A DNA stretch of 64,000 nt from Pseudomonas hamedanensis (GTDB lineage: Bacteria; Pseudomonadota; Gammaproteobacteria; Pseudomonadales; Pseudomonadaceae). The stretch's first letter is position 1, and the number at the start of each line of letters is the position of its first letter. The stretch covers positions 208,501 to 272,500 of the forward strand of contig NZ_CP077091.1 of the NCBI RefSeq assembly GCF_014268595.2. The letters are read 5' to 3'. The position numbers and the translations under genes were made by a program. Below, one piece after another: positions 26,024-36,667 of this stretch. The notes beneath the pieces were generated by a model. The model had not been told where the DNA came from. It worked only from the letters and a program-made list of their open reading frames with translations, and did not search any database.

Positions 26024-26917
26024 ATGTTGATTTCCACTCCCATGCGTGTTGTCGGATTGGCGCTGTTGTTGACTGCTGTTGCCGGCTGTTCGAAAGACAA
26101 GCCGATGTATGAGCATGAGAACTTCGATGATTCCGGCACCTTTTCGCGCAACTACCCGGTGACCGACGCGGTGAGTTGCGAGGCGGCGCGTCGTGCGTTG
26201 CTCAGTCAGGGCTACATCATCACCAGTAGCGACCCGAAGCTGGTCAGTGGCCACAAGAGTTTCCAGCAAACCGGCGACACCCACATGGAGATCAGCTTCA
26301 ATGTGGTCTGCGCCGATGACGGCAGCAGCGGGCACCATGCCACGATGTTCGCCAACGCCCTGCAGGACCGTTATGCGCTGAAGAAAACCAACAACTCGGC
26401 CAGCCTCGGCGTGGGTGTGCTGGGGTCGGTGTCGATGCCGATCGGCTCGTCCGACGATTCGATGGTCAAGGTCGCCAGCGAGACAGTGACGTCGCAGAAG
26501 TTCTATGAGCGTTTCTTCACGCTGGTGGAATTGTTCCTGCCGGCGGATGCGAAGAAGGCCGCGCACATCGAAGAGAAACCCAAGGCCGACCTGGGCGTGC
26601 CCGAGGTGAAGGCGGTGCCGGCACCACTGGCGCCAACGCCAACCTCAACGCCGGCGCCTGAGCCTGCCGCGACACCTGCGCCCGCTGCAGAACCGACGCC
26701 CGCACCCGTCGAGACCGCGCCAGTGTCCTCGGAACCGGTCGCTCCGCCTGCAGAAGCCGCGCCGATCACCCCGGCGCCGAGCGCAGAGCCCGTGCCGATC
26801 ACCCCGGCGCCGAGCGCGGAACCCGCTCCGACGACCGAAACCATCACGCCGCCGGCCAACCCGGACATCCCGCCGCCGTCCGAGCCGATTCCGGCGATGC
26901 CTGCTTCGGGCCAATAA
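26024..26917 (+). CDS. DUF2242 lipoprotein with Pro/Ala-rich tail
   Basis: 297 aa. Signal peptide and lipobox VAGC (Cys22). The folded part (about 30-185) matches DUF2242: YEHENFDDSGTFSRNYPVTDAVSCEAARRALLSQGY, then KSFQQTGDTHMEISFNVVC and FYERFFTLVELFL. From about residue 190 the tail is an extended Pro/Ala/Thr/Glu linker with a near-exact internal repeat ITPAPSAEPVP / ITPAPSAEPAP. Such tails are typical of proteins spanning the periplasm or peptidoglycan. Repeat-containing DNA at 26766-26830 can expand or contract. Function unknown. Confidence 0.82.
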   Translation: MLISTPMRVVGLALLLTAVAGCSKDKPMYEHENFDDSGTFSRNYPVTDAVSCEAARRALLSQGYIITSSDPKLVSGHKSFQQTGDTHMEISFNVVCADDGSSGHHATMFANALQDRYALKKTNNSASLGVGVLGSVSMPIGSSDDSMVKVASETVTSQKFYERFFTLVELFLPADAKKAAHIEEKPKADLGVPEVKAVPAPLAPTPTSTPAPEPAATPAPAAEPTPAPVETAPVSSEPVAPPAEAAPITPAPSAEPVPITPAPSAEPAPTTETITPPANPDIPPPSEPIPAMPASGQ

Positions 26918-26936
26918 AATAGCTGCACCTCAACCC

Positions 26937-27026
26937 CTGTGGGAGCGAGCCTGCTCGCGAATGCGCCGGTACATTCAGCACGATGTGACTGAAAGACCGC
27001 CTTCGCGAGCAAGCTCGCTCCCACAG
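26937..27026. repeat. REP inverted pair (GGGAGCGAGC type)
   Basis: Arms CTGTGGGAGCGAGCCTGCTC (26937-) and its inverse, with one change (AAGCTCGCTCCCACAG, to 27026), about 40 nt apart. Confidence 0.9.
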
Positions 27027-27210
27027 TTTTTTTGCGGCCGCTTAAATCTGGTTACATTCGCGCGACGATAATCCCGCGATAAATTCCTGACCCACTGCTA
27101 CGTTTATTCATGAAGGCCGGGTTTCACTTTTCCTTCACACGAGCGCGTTAGGCTCGAGGCACTGGGCATTGGCTCAGGCCCATTCAAGAGAGCGGCAGGG
27201 GGATTACGCG

Positions 27211-27297
27211 ATGGATGAATATCAAGAAGAGCTGCTCGAGTACCAGGCGTACGAACTGGACCAACCCGAGCCCGCCGACGACGCCACCGAGCTCTAG
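27211..27297 (+). CDS. Micro-protein, 28 aa, acidic
   Basis: ATG 27211 with AGGGGGA 9 nt upstream, stop TAG 27295-27297. The peptide begins MDEYQEELLEYQAYELDQPE and ends PADDATEL: an acidic amphipathic helix with regularly spaced Leu/Tyr. The ribosome site, lack of a competing frame and residue bias suggest a real micro-gene. I have an impression that a near-identical peptide is annotated in other Pseudomonas genomes. Followed at about 27302-27325 by a tandem CTTGCAG triplication. Confidence 0.6.
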   Translation: MDEYQEELLEYQAYELDQPEPADDATEL

Positions 27298-27330
27298 CCT
27301 TCGCTTGCAGCTTGCAGCTTGCAGCGGCTC

Positions 27331-28371
27331 CTAAGCTGTCTTGCGGTGACTGCGGCGAAATTCGCCGGGCGTCTGACCGCTCCAGCGTTTGAAGGCGCGC
27401 TGGAACGCTTCGGCTGAGGCGAAACCCAGCAGGTAAGCGATCTCGCCGAACGCCAGTTCGGTGTCGCGGATGTAAGTCATCGCCAGGTCGCGGCGAGTGT
27501 CGTTGAGGATCGCGCGAAACTGCGTGCCTTCCTCGGCCAGTTTGCGCCGTAACGTCCAGGTCGGCAGCTTCAGGCGTGCCGCGACTTCTTCCAGCTCCGG
27601 CTCCCGTCCACCGTTGAGCAACGGCCCCAACAGCTGAATGATGCGTTCGCGCAGGCTGCGGGTTCGCGTCAGTTGCTCCAGTTCGCGTTCGCACAGGTGC
27701 AACAGGTGTCGCCAGGTACTCGGACAATGCTCGGGATTGCGCCGTGCAAGGCTGTCCAGGCTCAGGCGCAACTGATTGCCGTCGGCGCCGAACTGGATCG
27801 GGCAATCGCCCAGCATGTGATAAGCCTCGCGGTAGTCCGGCTCGGCGAATTCGATCTCGATGCGTTCGGCGCGCAGCGCTTCGTGGCAGACGCTGGAGAG
27901 TTGATGCAGCCACCCGGAGACGATCGAGTCCACCACAAAACGGTTGTAGGCGTTGTAAGGGCTGATCGAATAAAAGCGCAACCACGCGCCGTTGGCGTCT
28001 TCGTGAAAGCTCGACTGGCCTCGATAGTTGGAACCGTAGAGCGCCTCGAAGCGGATCAGGCAACGGGCGGCTTCGCGCACGGTCGGCGCTTGCGCGGCGG
28101 TGACACCGGCCAGTCCGGCCTGGCTCAGGCGACTGAGCCGGCCCATGCGCAAGCCCAGCGCCGAATCGCCGGTCAGCTGAATCGCCGCATGGCCCAGGCG
28201 CATGTAGCGTGGGATCGACAAGCGCGCCCCGGCCTCGGCCAGGCGCGCGGGGTCCAGGCCGTATTGTTCCAGCAGCGACTGCGGATCGAGCGCATGACTG
28301 CGTACCGCGTCGGCGAGGCTGTGGACAAAGCCTACCGACAGATCCCCGAGGCGCATCGGCAGCGGCTTCAT
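27331..28371 (-). CDS. AraC-family transcriptional regulator
   Basis: 346 aa. The N-terminal arabinose-binding-like domain of the OruR/ArgR-type group (LSVGFVHSLADAVRSHALDPQSLLEQYGLDPARL) covers about 10-225. A C-terminal AraC DNA-binding domain covers about 245-340 (LPTWTLRRKLAEEGTQFRAILNDTRRDLAMTYIRDTELAFGEIAYLLGFASAEAFQRAFKRWSGQTPGEFR). It sits 4 nt downstream of the nitrilase-like gene on the same strand, so the two are probably co-transcribed. fadH is divergent and a plausible target. Confidence 0.9.
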   Translation of the reverse strand: MKPLPMRLGDLSVGFVHSLADAVRSHALDPQSLLEQYGLDPARLAEAGARLSIPRYMRLGHAAIQLTGDSALGLRMGRLSRLSQAGLAGVTAAQAPTVREAARCLIRFEALYGSNYRGQSSFHEDANGAWLRFYSISPYNAYNRFVVDSIVSGWLHQLSSVCHEALRAERIEIEFAEPDYREAYHMLGDCPIQFGADGNQLRLSLDSLARRNPEHCPSTWRHLLHLCERELEQLTRTRSLRERIIQLLGPLLNGGREPELEEVAARLKLPTWTLRRKLAEEGTQFRAILNDTRRDLAMTYIRDTELAFGEIAYLLGFASAEAFQRAFKRWSGQTPGEFRRSHRKTA

Positions 28372-28375
28372 GGCC

Positions 28376-29506
28376 TTACAACCAGATATTCAACATGCGC
28401 GCGCCACGGGCCTCGCCATCGGCGAATTGCTGTCCGTTGCTGCTGATAAAGCTTTGGCCGGCGCCGGAGGTATTCCAGAATTGCCCGCGCAGGAACACGC
28501 TGACACCGGCAATCGCGCGGCTGCTCGGCGGTTGTGCGGTCAGGGTCAGCCGACGCCAGGCCTCGCCTTCGCTGACTTCACCGGGTTTGAGGCTGACCGA
28601 CTTCGGCGTACTCGACCCCTTGTAGCCGCGCCAAGGCTGGTTCCAGGCGTCCTGGCCGAACACCTGCGCCGGCACCGCGACCAACTGCGCGCCTTGCGCG
28701 TCGAGTCGACGGTAGTTGTCCGGGTACCAGCTGTCGCTGCCAATCAGTACGCCGAGACGTCCGGCGGGCGTATCAACCACGCCGATCAGGTGCTTGTCCG
28801 CGCCTTCGATCACCTCGCGCTGATCGAACACCGGGTGCATCTGCCGTTGCGGCTGGCCGAGCGGCACGCCATCGCGGCCGAATACCACGCTGCTGTTGTA
28901 CAGCGCACCGCTGCCGGACTTGAGCTGACCGTCACGGATGCTCGGTTCCGGCAGCACGATCGAGCCGGCCACCAGTGTCACGCCAAACTCCTTGGCCAGC
29001 CCGCCGAACAGCGCCTGGTAATCCTTGGCCATCGCTGTGGATTTCATCCGCAGGTGCGCGTCGTTGAGCCGGTCGCTGCCCTTGGCGCTGAGCCAGGCGC
29101 GCGCAAACAGCAAGGGGTTGCTTGCCGCCAGCCAGTTCATCGCCTCGGTCACGGTCGAGGCCTGATACAACTCGTCTTTTTCGCCGCTGATCATCAACCA
29201 GGTGCCGACGTTTTCCGGCAGCACGACGACGGTCTTTTCATTCAACAGGCCTTGATCCTGCGCTTGCTGAAAATACGCTGCGAGTTTGCGGTGCAGACGC
29301 TCAGGGCTTTGGTAGTCAGTGGGAAACAGTTCGGGCTGGATGCCCAGCAGATTGCCGCGGTCGGCGCGCGTGCCCTGGTCGAGCGCCAGTTTGATGCGCA
29401 GGTCCGACAGGTAATGGCCCGCCGGCCGGTCTGCCGCCCACATGGCGTAGGTGGTCAGGGCGGCGACGATGGCCATGGAAAAAAACAGGTACAGAAGTTT
29501 GCGCAT
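28376..29506 (-). CDS. Nitrilase-fold (CN hydrolase) protein lacking Lys/Cys of the triad
   Basis: 376 aa from ATG 29506. The N-terminal hydrophobic helix (MRKLLYLFFSMAIVAALTTY) is a membrane anchor or signal. The carbon-nitrogen hydrolase fold is suggested by VVVLPENVGTWL (Glu position kept), GALYNSSVVFGRDG, and RLGVLIGSDSWYPDNYRRL. In active members that last segment reads GVxICYDxxFPE with the nucleophile Cys; here Gly-Ser replaces Cys-Tyr. The Lys motif YRKxHL appears as QRQMHP. It is therefore probably not an amidase. It forms a pair with the AraC regulator. Fold call by eye. Confidence 0.75.
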   Translation of the reverse strand: MRKLLYLFFSMAIVAALTTYAMWAADRPAGHYLSDLRIKLALDQGTRADRGNLLGIQPELFPTDYQSPERLHRKLAAYFQQAQDQGLLNEKTVVVLPENVGTWLMISGEKDELYQASTVTEAMNWLAASNPLLFARAWLSAKGSDRLNDAHLRMKSTAMAKDYQALFGGLAKEFGVTLVAGSIVLPEPSIRDGQLKSGSGALYNSSVVFGRDGVPLGQPQRQMHPVFDQREVIEGADKHLIGVVDTPAGRLGVLIGSDSWYPDNYRRLDAQGAQLVAVPAQVFGQDAWNQPWRGYKGSSTPKSVSLKPGEVSEGEAWRRLTLTAQPPSSRAIAGVSVFLRGQFWNTSGAGQSFISSNGQQFADGEARGARMLNIWL

Positions 29507-29692
29507 GAAATCCAACAACAGCCGGGTACAGGGTGTGCCGACTAGGGTAGGGCGCGCGCCTGCGCTTGCCAAGGGGTGTTGCGCATTTGGATCATTAACT
29601 TGTCAGTTACGGTCATTGAGTGACAGCAGTGCGACTCTTAGTCTGTCGCACATGCCTGACGGGGACGTAGACCTCCCGCACCTTTTCCGTGA

Positions 29693-31753
<2,061 letters not shown>

Positions 31754-31779
31754 TTTCGCAGGCCTAGCGTGCCAATGGC

Positions 31780-31845
31780 TATCGCGAGCAGGCTCACTCC
31801 TACAGGTGAACGCATTTCAAATGTAGGAGTGAGCCTGCTCGCGAT
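31780..31845. repeat. REP inverted pair
   Basis: TATCGCGAGCAGGCTCACTCCTACA and its inverse, 18 nt apart; it sits just after the fadH stop. Confidence 0.9.
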
Positions 31846-31898
31846 GGCTGTTCATGAATGGCTAGAATGCCGGCTCTGTCCCGATCGTATGGCCGCCC

Positions 31899-32825
31899 AT
31901 GCTTTTGCCTTCCTCCGGCTGGCTACCCCAAGCCTCCCTCCAATACCTTCATCTCGACTGGCTGACCACTGCCGGCATTGAAGTTGCGGTCCTGCGCCTT
32001 GATCAAATCGATCCGCTGATCAGCGGCAACAAGTGGTTCAAACTCGTCGAGCACCTTAAAGCCGCTGACCGTGCCGGCGCCGAAGGCATCATCAGCCTCG
32101 GCGGGGCGCATTCCAATCACCTGCATGCGCTGGCGGCGGCGGGCAAGCGGCTGGGTTTCAAGACAGTCGGGCTGCTGCGCGGACACCCACAAAACACACC
32201 GACCGTGCAGGATCTGCAAGCGTTCGGCATGCAGTTGCATTGGCTGGGTTACGCTGGCTACCGCGCGCGGCACCAACCGGGTTTCTGGATTCCGTGGCTG
32301 ATGCAATATCCGAACGTGTATGCCGTGCCCGAGGGCGGTGGTGGCCTGGCCGGCGCACTCGGTTGCGCCGCGATCAAACAGCAGGTCGATGCGCAGTTGG
32401 CGAGCCTGGGCTGGGAGGATTTCGACGCGTGGTGGCTGGCGTGTGGCACCGGCACGACGTTGGCCGGGCTGGCGCTTGCCGACAATGGCAAGCGGTCGCT
32501 GTATGGCGCGTTGGCGGTGCCGGACGATCACGGCGTGGCGCCGAACATCGAGTCGATCTTCGCGCAAGCCAACGACCCCGCGGCGAACTATCAACTGATC
32601 GACGCCAGCCGTGGCGCTTTCGCCAAGGTTGACGAGGCATTGCTGACCTTCATCGAGCAGACCGGGCAGGCCAGCGGTGTTCCCTTGGAACCGCTGTACA
32701 CCGGCAAGGCCTTGCTGGCGCTCAAGCAACACGTCGAAGCGGGCGGATTTGCCGTCGGCACGCGTCTGGTCTTCATCCACACGGGCGGCCTGCAAGGGCG
32801 ACGCGGATTTGCCACGACGCCCTGA
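31899..32825 (+). CDS. PLP-dependent ACC deaminase / D-cysteine desulfhydrase family enzyme
   Basis: 308 aa. Fold type II PLP enzyme: Schiff-base Lys45 in LISGNKWFKL, the phosphate-binding ACGTGTTLAGLAL loop, and ISLGGAHSNHLHALAAAGKRLG, typical of the ACC deaminase/D-cysteine desulfhydrase branch. It is shorter than true AcdS (~338 aa) and lacks enough diagnostic residues to claim ACC deaminase, so a D-cysteine desulfhydrase or related lyase is more likely. The start ATG 31899 has a weak ribosome site. Convergent with the cytochrome b561 gene (2 nt apart). Confidence 0.85.
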   Translation: MLLPSSGWLPQASLQYLHLDWLTTAGIEVAVLRLDQIDPLISGNKWFKLVEHLKAADRAGAEGIISLGGAHSNHLHALAAAGKRLGFKTVGLLRGHPQNTPTVQDLQAFGMQLHWLGYAGYRARHQPGFWIPWLMQYPNVYAVPEGGGGLAGALGCAAIKQQVDAQLASLGWEDFDAWWLACGTGTTLAGLALADNGKRSLYGALAVPDDHGVAPNIESIFAQANDPAANYQLIDASRGAFAKVDEALLTFIEQTGQASGVPLEPLYTGKALLALKQHVEAGGFAVGTRLVFIHTGGLQGRRGFATTP

Positions 32826-32827
32826 GC

Positions 32828-33376
32828 TCAGCCGCGCTTGGGCATCATCCGCAGCAGCGTGTTATCGCGCACCACGTAATGATGGTAAATCCCCGCCAGC
32901 GCATGCAGGCCGATCAGCCAGTACCCGAGCGTGGCAATCAGCACATGCCAGCCTTCGACCTGCTTGGCGAACGCCTTGTCTTCACCGACCAGCAGCGGTA
33001 AGTCGAAACCGTAAAACATTACTTGATGACCCTCGGCGCTGGTGATCAGCCAGCCAAGGATGGGCATGCACAGCATGAACAGGTACAACGCCCAATGCAT
33101 CAGCCGCGCCAACAGGGTCTGCCAGGCGGGCGAAGCGGGGAAGATTTTCGGCGCCGGGCCAAGGCTGCGCGCGAGCAGGCGAAACCACACCAGCACGAAC
33201 ACGGTAAGGCCGAGCAGATAGTGCATCTCGCGAACCAGCGCACGGCCGCCGCTGCCCTTGGGAAAGAACCCGCGCAATTCCATGCTGGCGTACACCAGCA
33301 CCAACAACACCAGCATCAGCCAGTGCAGCAACACCGACACGGTGCTGTAGCGTGATTCTGAACTTGTCCACGGCAT
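32828..33376 (-). CDS. Cytochrome b561 (di-heme, CybB type)
   Basis: 182 aa from ATG 33376, with GAGGAC 8 nt upstream. Four membrane helices with the expected heme-binding histidines: VSVLLHWLM, VREMHYLLG and LHALAGIYHHYV. The prokaryotic b561 family transfers electrons between quinols and periplasmic acceptors such as superoxide. It is a paralogue of the second b561 gene at 48368. No obvious redox partner lies beside it here. Confidence 0.9.
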   Translation of the reverse strand: MPWTSSESRYSTVSVLLHWLMLVLLVLVYASMELRGFFPKGSGGRALVREMHYLLGLTVFVLVWFRLLARSLGPAPKIFPASPAWQTLLARLMHWALYLFMLCMPILGWLITSAEGHQVMFYGFDLPLLVGEDKAFAKQVEGWHVLIATLGYWLIGLHALAGIYHHYVVRDNTLLRMMPKRG

Positions 33377-33518
33377 ACGGTGTGTCCTCACAGGTCAGGG
33401 GGATGAAACCGACCGTTCTTGAGCGACGGCATGGGTTAACTGTAATCCGCTTTGGCGGATTTGCCTGAGGCTGATTGGCCTTTCCCTGCGCTGGGTCAGC
33501 GGTTTGCGCATTCTTCAT

Positions 33519-33558
33519 GAAAAAACGCCAGTGTCGCGAACGACACTGACGTTTTTTT
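33519..33558 (-). terminator. phnX terminator
   Basis: AAAAAACGCCAGTGTCG-CGAA-CGACACTGACGTTTTTTT, 22 nt past the phnX stop. Confidence 0.9.
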
Positions 33559-33579
33559 CTACTCAGGCGCGCCGGGCAA

Positions 33580-34407
33580 TCAGCTCGATTGCGGCATCTC
33601 ACCGTTGGCCAGACGCTGGTTGATGTCGGCAATCACCTCAGGTAAATCGCTGATGGTGTCGATCATGTAATGCGGGCGAGCGTCTGCAAACTGGGCATGG
33701 ATGCGCTTGCGCTCGCTGGCCAGTTCATCGCTGCCCAGTGCGCGAAAGGCTTCGTAGTCCAGGCCCAGTGCATTGCCGGAACAGATCAGCGCGACCGTCC
33801 ACATGCCGGCACGGCGACCTTCGAGAATGCCTGGCACGGTGTCGTCGATCTTCACGCAAGCGGCGACATCGTCGATGCCCAGCGCAATCACGTTGGCCAG
33901 GGCCTGCGCCGGCCATGGACGGCCGTTCGGTACTTCATCAGTGGCGACCACGTGGTCCGCGACGTAGCCGTTGCGGGCGGCCAGTTCGACGACTTTGTCC
34001 ATCACCGGCTTCGGATAACCGGAGCAGGAGCCGATCTTGATCCCTTGCTGACGCAGGTGCGCGATGGTGTCCAGCGCGCCCGGAATCAGCGCCGAATGCT
34101 CAGCGATCTTTTCGATCTGCAGTGGCATGAAACGGTTGTAGATGGCGGTGACGTCGTCGTCGCTCGGCGTGCGGCCGAACACTTTGCGGTAACGCTCGGC
34201 GACTTGTGGCTGATCGCACAGGGTACGAATGTGATCCCACTTGCCCATGCCCATCGGCCCGCGAGCTTCATCAATGGAAACCTGCACGTCGAATTCGGCG
34301 AAGGCTTCGACGAAAATCTGCGTCGGCGCAAAAGAGCCGAAATCGACCACGGTGCCGGCCCAGTCGAGGATGGCGGCTTGCAGCTTGCTTGGATTGGTGT
34401 AGTTCAT
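33580..34407 (-). CDS. phnX: Phosphonoacetaldehyde hydrolase (phosphonatase)
   Basis: 275 aa from ATG 34407 ([22 protein letters not shown]). HAD-superfamily enzyme: nucleophile Asp15 in ILDWAGT and the Schiff-base Lys56 in [11 protein letters not shown], exactly 41 residues apart as in characterised PhnX. Hydrolyses phosphonoacetaldehyde to acetaldehyde and phosphate, the second step of 2-AEP breakdown. It lies downstream of phnW with a REP pair in the 136-nt gap, so it is probably one operon with modulated expression. Confidence 0.95.
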   Translation of the reverse strand: MNYTNPSKLQAAILDWAGTVVDFGSFAPTQIFVEAFAEFDVQVSIDEARGPMGMGKWDHIRTLCDQPQVAERYRKVFGRTPSDDDVTAIYNRFMPLQIEKIAEHSALIPGALDTIAHLRQQGIKIGSCSGYPKPVMDKVVELAARNGYVADHVVATDEVPNGRPWPAQALANVIALGIDDVAACVKIDDTVPGILEGRRAGMWTVALICSGNALGLDYEAFRALGSDELASERKRIHAQFADARPHYMIDTISDLPEVIADINQRLANGEMPQSS

Positions 34408-34442
34408 GGCAGTCACATTCCTGAGTTGGCAATAAAATTCGG

Positions 34443-34532
34443 TGTAGGAGCGGGCTTGCTCGCGAAGGCGGTATGTCAGTCGCCATCCATGTTGAATGCG
34501 CGACCGCATTTGCGAGCAAGCCCGCTCCCACA
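34443..34532. repeat. REP inverted pair (GGAGCGGGCTTGCTCGCGA type) inside the phn operon
   Basis: Arms TGTAGGAGCGGGCTTGCTCG and CGAGCAAGCCCGCTCCCACA with about 40 nt between; located between phnW and phnX. Confidence 0.88.
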
Positions 34533-34543
34533 GGGGTAAGGCT

Positions 34544-35653
34544 TCAGATTTCCAGCACTTCCATCTCGCGCAGCACGTCGCCCACCGCGGCGACGGCCTG
34601 GCGCATCTCGTCAGGGCTGACATGGCCAATGCAGCCGACGCGGAACGTCTCGACCTGGGTGAGTTTGCCGGGGTAGAGGATGTAACCCTTGGCCTTGACC
34701 CGTTCATAGAATTCCTTGAACTGATAACGCGGATCCTGCGGTGCATGAAACGTGGCGATGATCGGCGCCTGAATCGCCGCCGGCAGAAAGCTGCGCAAGC
34801 CGAGTTTGCCCATTTCTTCCATCAATGCCTGACAGTTGGCGGCGTAGCGCGCATGCCGCGCCGGCAGGCCCCCTTCTTCGTGGTACTGCAGCAGCGCTTC
34901 ATGCAGGGCTGCGACCACGTGGGTCGGCGGGGTGAAGCGCCATTGCCCGGTTTTCATCATGTAGGCGTGCTGGTCGTACAGGTCCATTGCCAGCGAGTGC
35001 GAGTTTCCAGCCGCTGCGGTCAGCGAGTCTTTGCGCGCGAACACGAAGCCCATCCCCGGCACGCCCTCCAGGCATTTGCCGGACGCGGCGATCAGCGCGT
35101 CGAACGGTATTTTTTGCGCATCCACCGGCAGTGCGCCGAAGGAGCTCATGGCGTCGATGATCAAGCGTTTGCCGTGTTGCGCGACCACTTGGGCAATTTC
35201 CGCCAGCGGATTGAGAATGCCGGTGCTGGTTTCGCAGTGGATCAGCGCAACGTGAGTGATGTCCGCGTCGGCGCGCAGCAGGCGATTGACGTCAGCGGCG
35301 GTGGTGGGTTCGTCTTCAGCGGTTTCGAAGGTGCTGAACGAGCGGCCGAGCACTTCGCAGATTTTCGCCAGACGCTTGCCGTACGCACCGTTGATCAGTA
35401 CCAGCACTTTGCCGTCGCGCGGCACCAGCGTACCGATGGCCGCTTCGACGGCGAAGGTGCCGCTGCCCTGCAACGGCACGCAGTGATGGCTGGCGGCGCC
35501 GTTGAGAATCGCTAAAAGTTGCTCACAAAGGCTGGCGGTCAGTTGATTGAAGCGGTCATCCCACGAGCCCCAGTCAACCATCATCGCCTGGCGGGTGCGG
35601 GCCGACGTGGTCAACGGGCCGGGAGTGAGCAGAATCGGTGCGGCAGTACTCAT
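34544..35653 (-). CDS. phnW: 2-aminoethylphosphonate--pyruvate transaminase
   Basis: 369 aa from ATG 35653 ([24 protein letters not shown]). Class V (fold type I) PLP aminotransferase: Schiff-base Lys193 in [12 protein letters not shown], cofactor Asp in [13 protein letters not shown], and the PhnW substrate segment [10 protein letters not shown]. Transfers the amino group of 2-AEP to pyruvate, giving phosphonoacetaldehyde and alanine. First gene of a phnW-phnX operon, divergent from a LysR regulator 113 nt away. Confidence 0.96.
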   Translation of the reverse strand: MSTAAPILLTPGPLTTSARTRQAMMVDWGSWDDRFNQLTASLCEQLLAILNGAASHHCVPLQGSGTFAVEAAIGTLVPRDGKVLVLINGAYGKRLAKICEVLGRSFSTFETAEDEPTTAADVNRLLRADADITHVALIHCETSTGILNPLAEIAQVVAQHGKRLIIDAMSSFGALPVDAQKIPFDALIAASGKCLEGVPGMGFVFARKDSLTAAAGNSHSLAMDLYDQHAYMMKTGQWRFTPPTHVVAALHEALLQYHEEGGLPARHARYAANCQALMEEMGKLGLRSFLPAAIQAPIIATFHAPQDPRYQFKEFYERVKAKGYILYPGKLTQVETFRVGCIGHVSPDEMRQAVAAVGDVLREMEVLEI

Positions 35654-35766
35654 TCGTGTGTCCTCGCGAAAACGCTGTGGGATGAAGCTACGGGGCATAC
35701 GTTGCAATTCGCCGTGTCATCAATCAAATTGTTTGTTGTTATGCCAGCCATCAGTGAGGGTTATTC

Positions 35767-36627
35767 ATGAACCTGTTTCAGCTGCGCGCCTTCGACGCCG
35801 TGGCCCGGGAAGGCAGCTTCACCCGCGCCGCCGCGCGGTTGTTTATCAGTCAGCCGGCGGTCACCGGGCACATCAAGGCGCTGGAAGAGCATTACCAGAT
35901 CACCCTGCTGCGCCGCACCGCGCGACGGGTGGAGCTGACCGAGGAGGGCACCAAACTGGCAGCGATCACCCGGGCCATGTTCGGTCTGGCGGAAGAGGCG
36001 CAGGCCCTGCTGGAAGCCAATCGCCAATTGCTGACCGGCCGCCTGGAAGTCGCGGCAGACGGCCCGCACATGGTCATGCCGATGCTCGCCAGCCTGCGTG
36101 CGCGTTATCCGGGGATCACGGTGAATCTGCGCCTGGGCAATGCCCAGGAAACACTGGCAGCGCTGCTCTCGGAACATGCCGATGTGGCCGTGCTGACGCA
36201 GGTCGAGCCACGCAAAGGCCTGCATCTGCAAGCGCTCAGCGAGTCGCGGATCTGCGCCCTGGTGCCGGCGGCGCATCCTTGGGCGACGCGTTGCGCTGAG
36301 GTGCAACTCAAGGAGCTGGATCAGGTGATCATGGTGCTGCGCGAGCCGAGTTCGATCACCCGTCGCACGTTCGACGAGGCCTGCGCCCAGGCCTCGATTC
36401 ATCCCCGGGTGTTGCTGGAACTGGACAGTCGCGAGGCCGTCACCGAAGCAGTGGCGGCTGAGTTGGGTGTCGGAGTGGTGTCTTCGGTGGAAGTCAGCCA
36501 CGACCCGCGCGTGGTGGCGATTGCGCTTGCCGGGGACGGGCTGGTGAACCGGCACATGATTGGCTGCATGGAGCGGCGGCGCGAGTTGCGCTTGATTCAG
36601 GCATTTTTTGACCTGGCCCCTGACTGA
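35767..36627 (+). CDS. LysR regulator, probable activator of phnWX
   Basis: 286 aa. HTH at residues 1-60 (MNLFQLRAFDAVAREGSFTRAAARLFISQPAVTGHIKALE); effector domain with LLELDSREAVTEAVAAELGVGVVSSVE. Divergent from phnW, the standard arrangement for LysR activators of 2-AEP genes (often called phnR). It is paralogous to the next gene; both end with the same REAV..AVAxxxGVGVVS block. Induction by AEP is inferred, not seen. Confidence 0.88.
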   Translation: MNLFQLRAFDAVAREGSFTRAAARLFISQPAVTGHIKALEEHYQITLLRRTARRVELTEEGTKLAAITRAMFGLAEEAQALLEANRQLLTGRLEVAADGPHMVMPMLASLRARYPGITVNLRLGNAQETLAALLSEHADVAVLTQVEPRKGLHLQALSESRICALVPAAHPWATRCAEVQLKELDQVIMVLREPSSITRRTFDEACAQASIHPRVLLELDSREAVTEAVAAELGVGVVSSVEVSHDPRVVAIALAGDGLVNRHMIGCMERRRELRLIQAFFDLAPD

Positions 36628-36667
36628 AGACCGAGGCGACTTATTCGCGAGCAGGCGCCGATGCTGC

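Noticed and set aside
31899..32825. True ACC deaminase (acdS)
   Set aside because: Too short and lacks enough diagnostic residues; described only as the ACC deaminase/D-cysteine desulfhydrase family.
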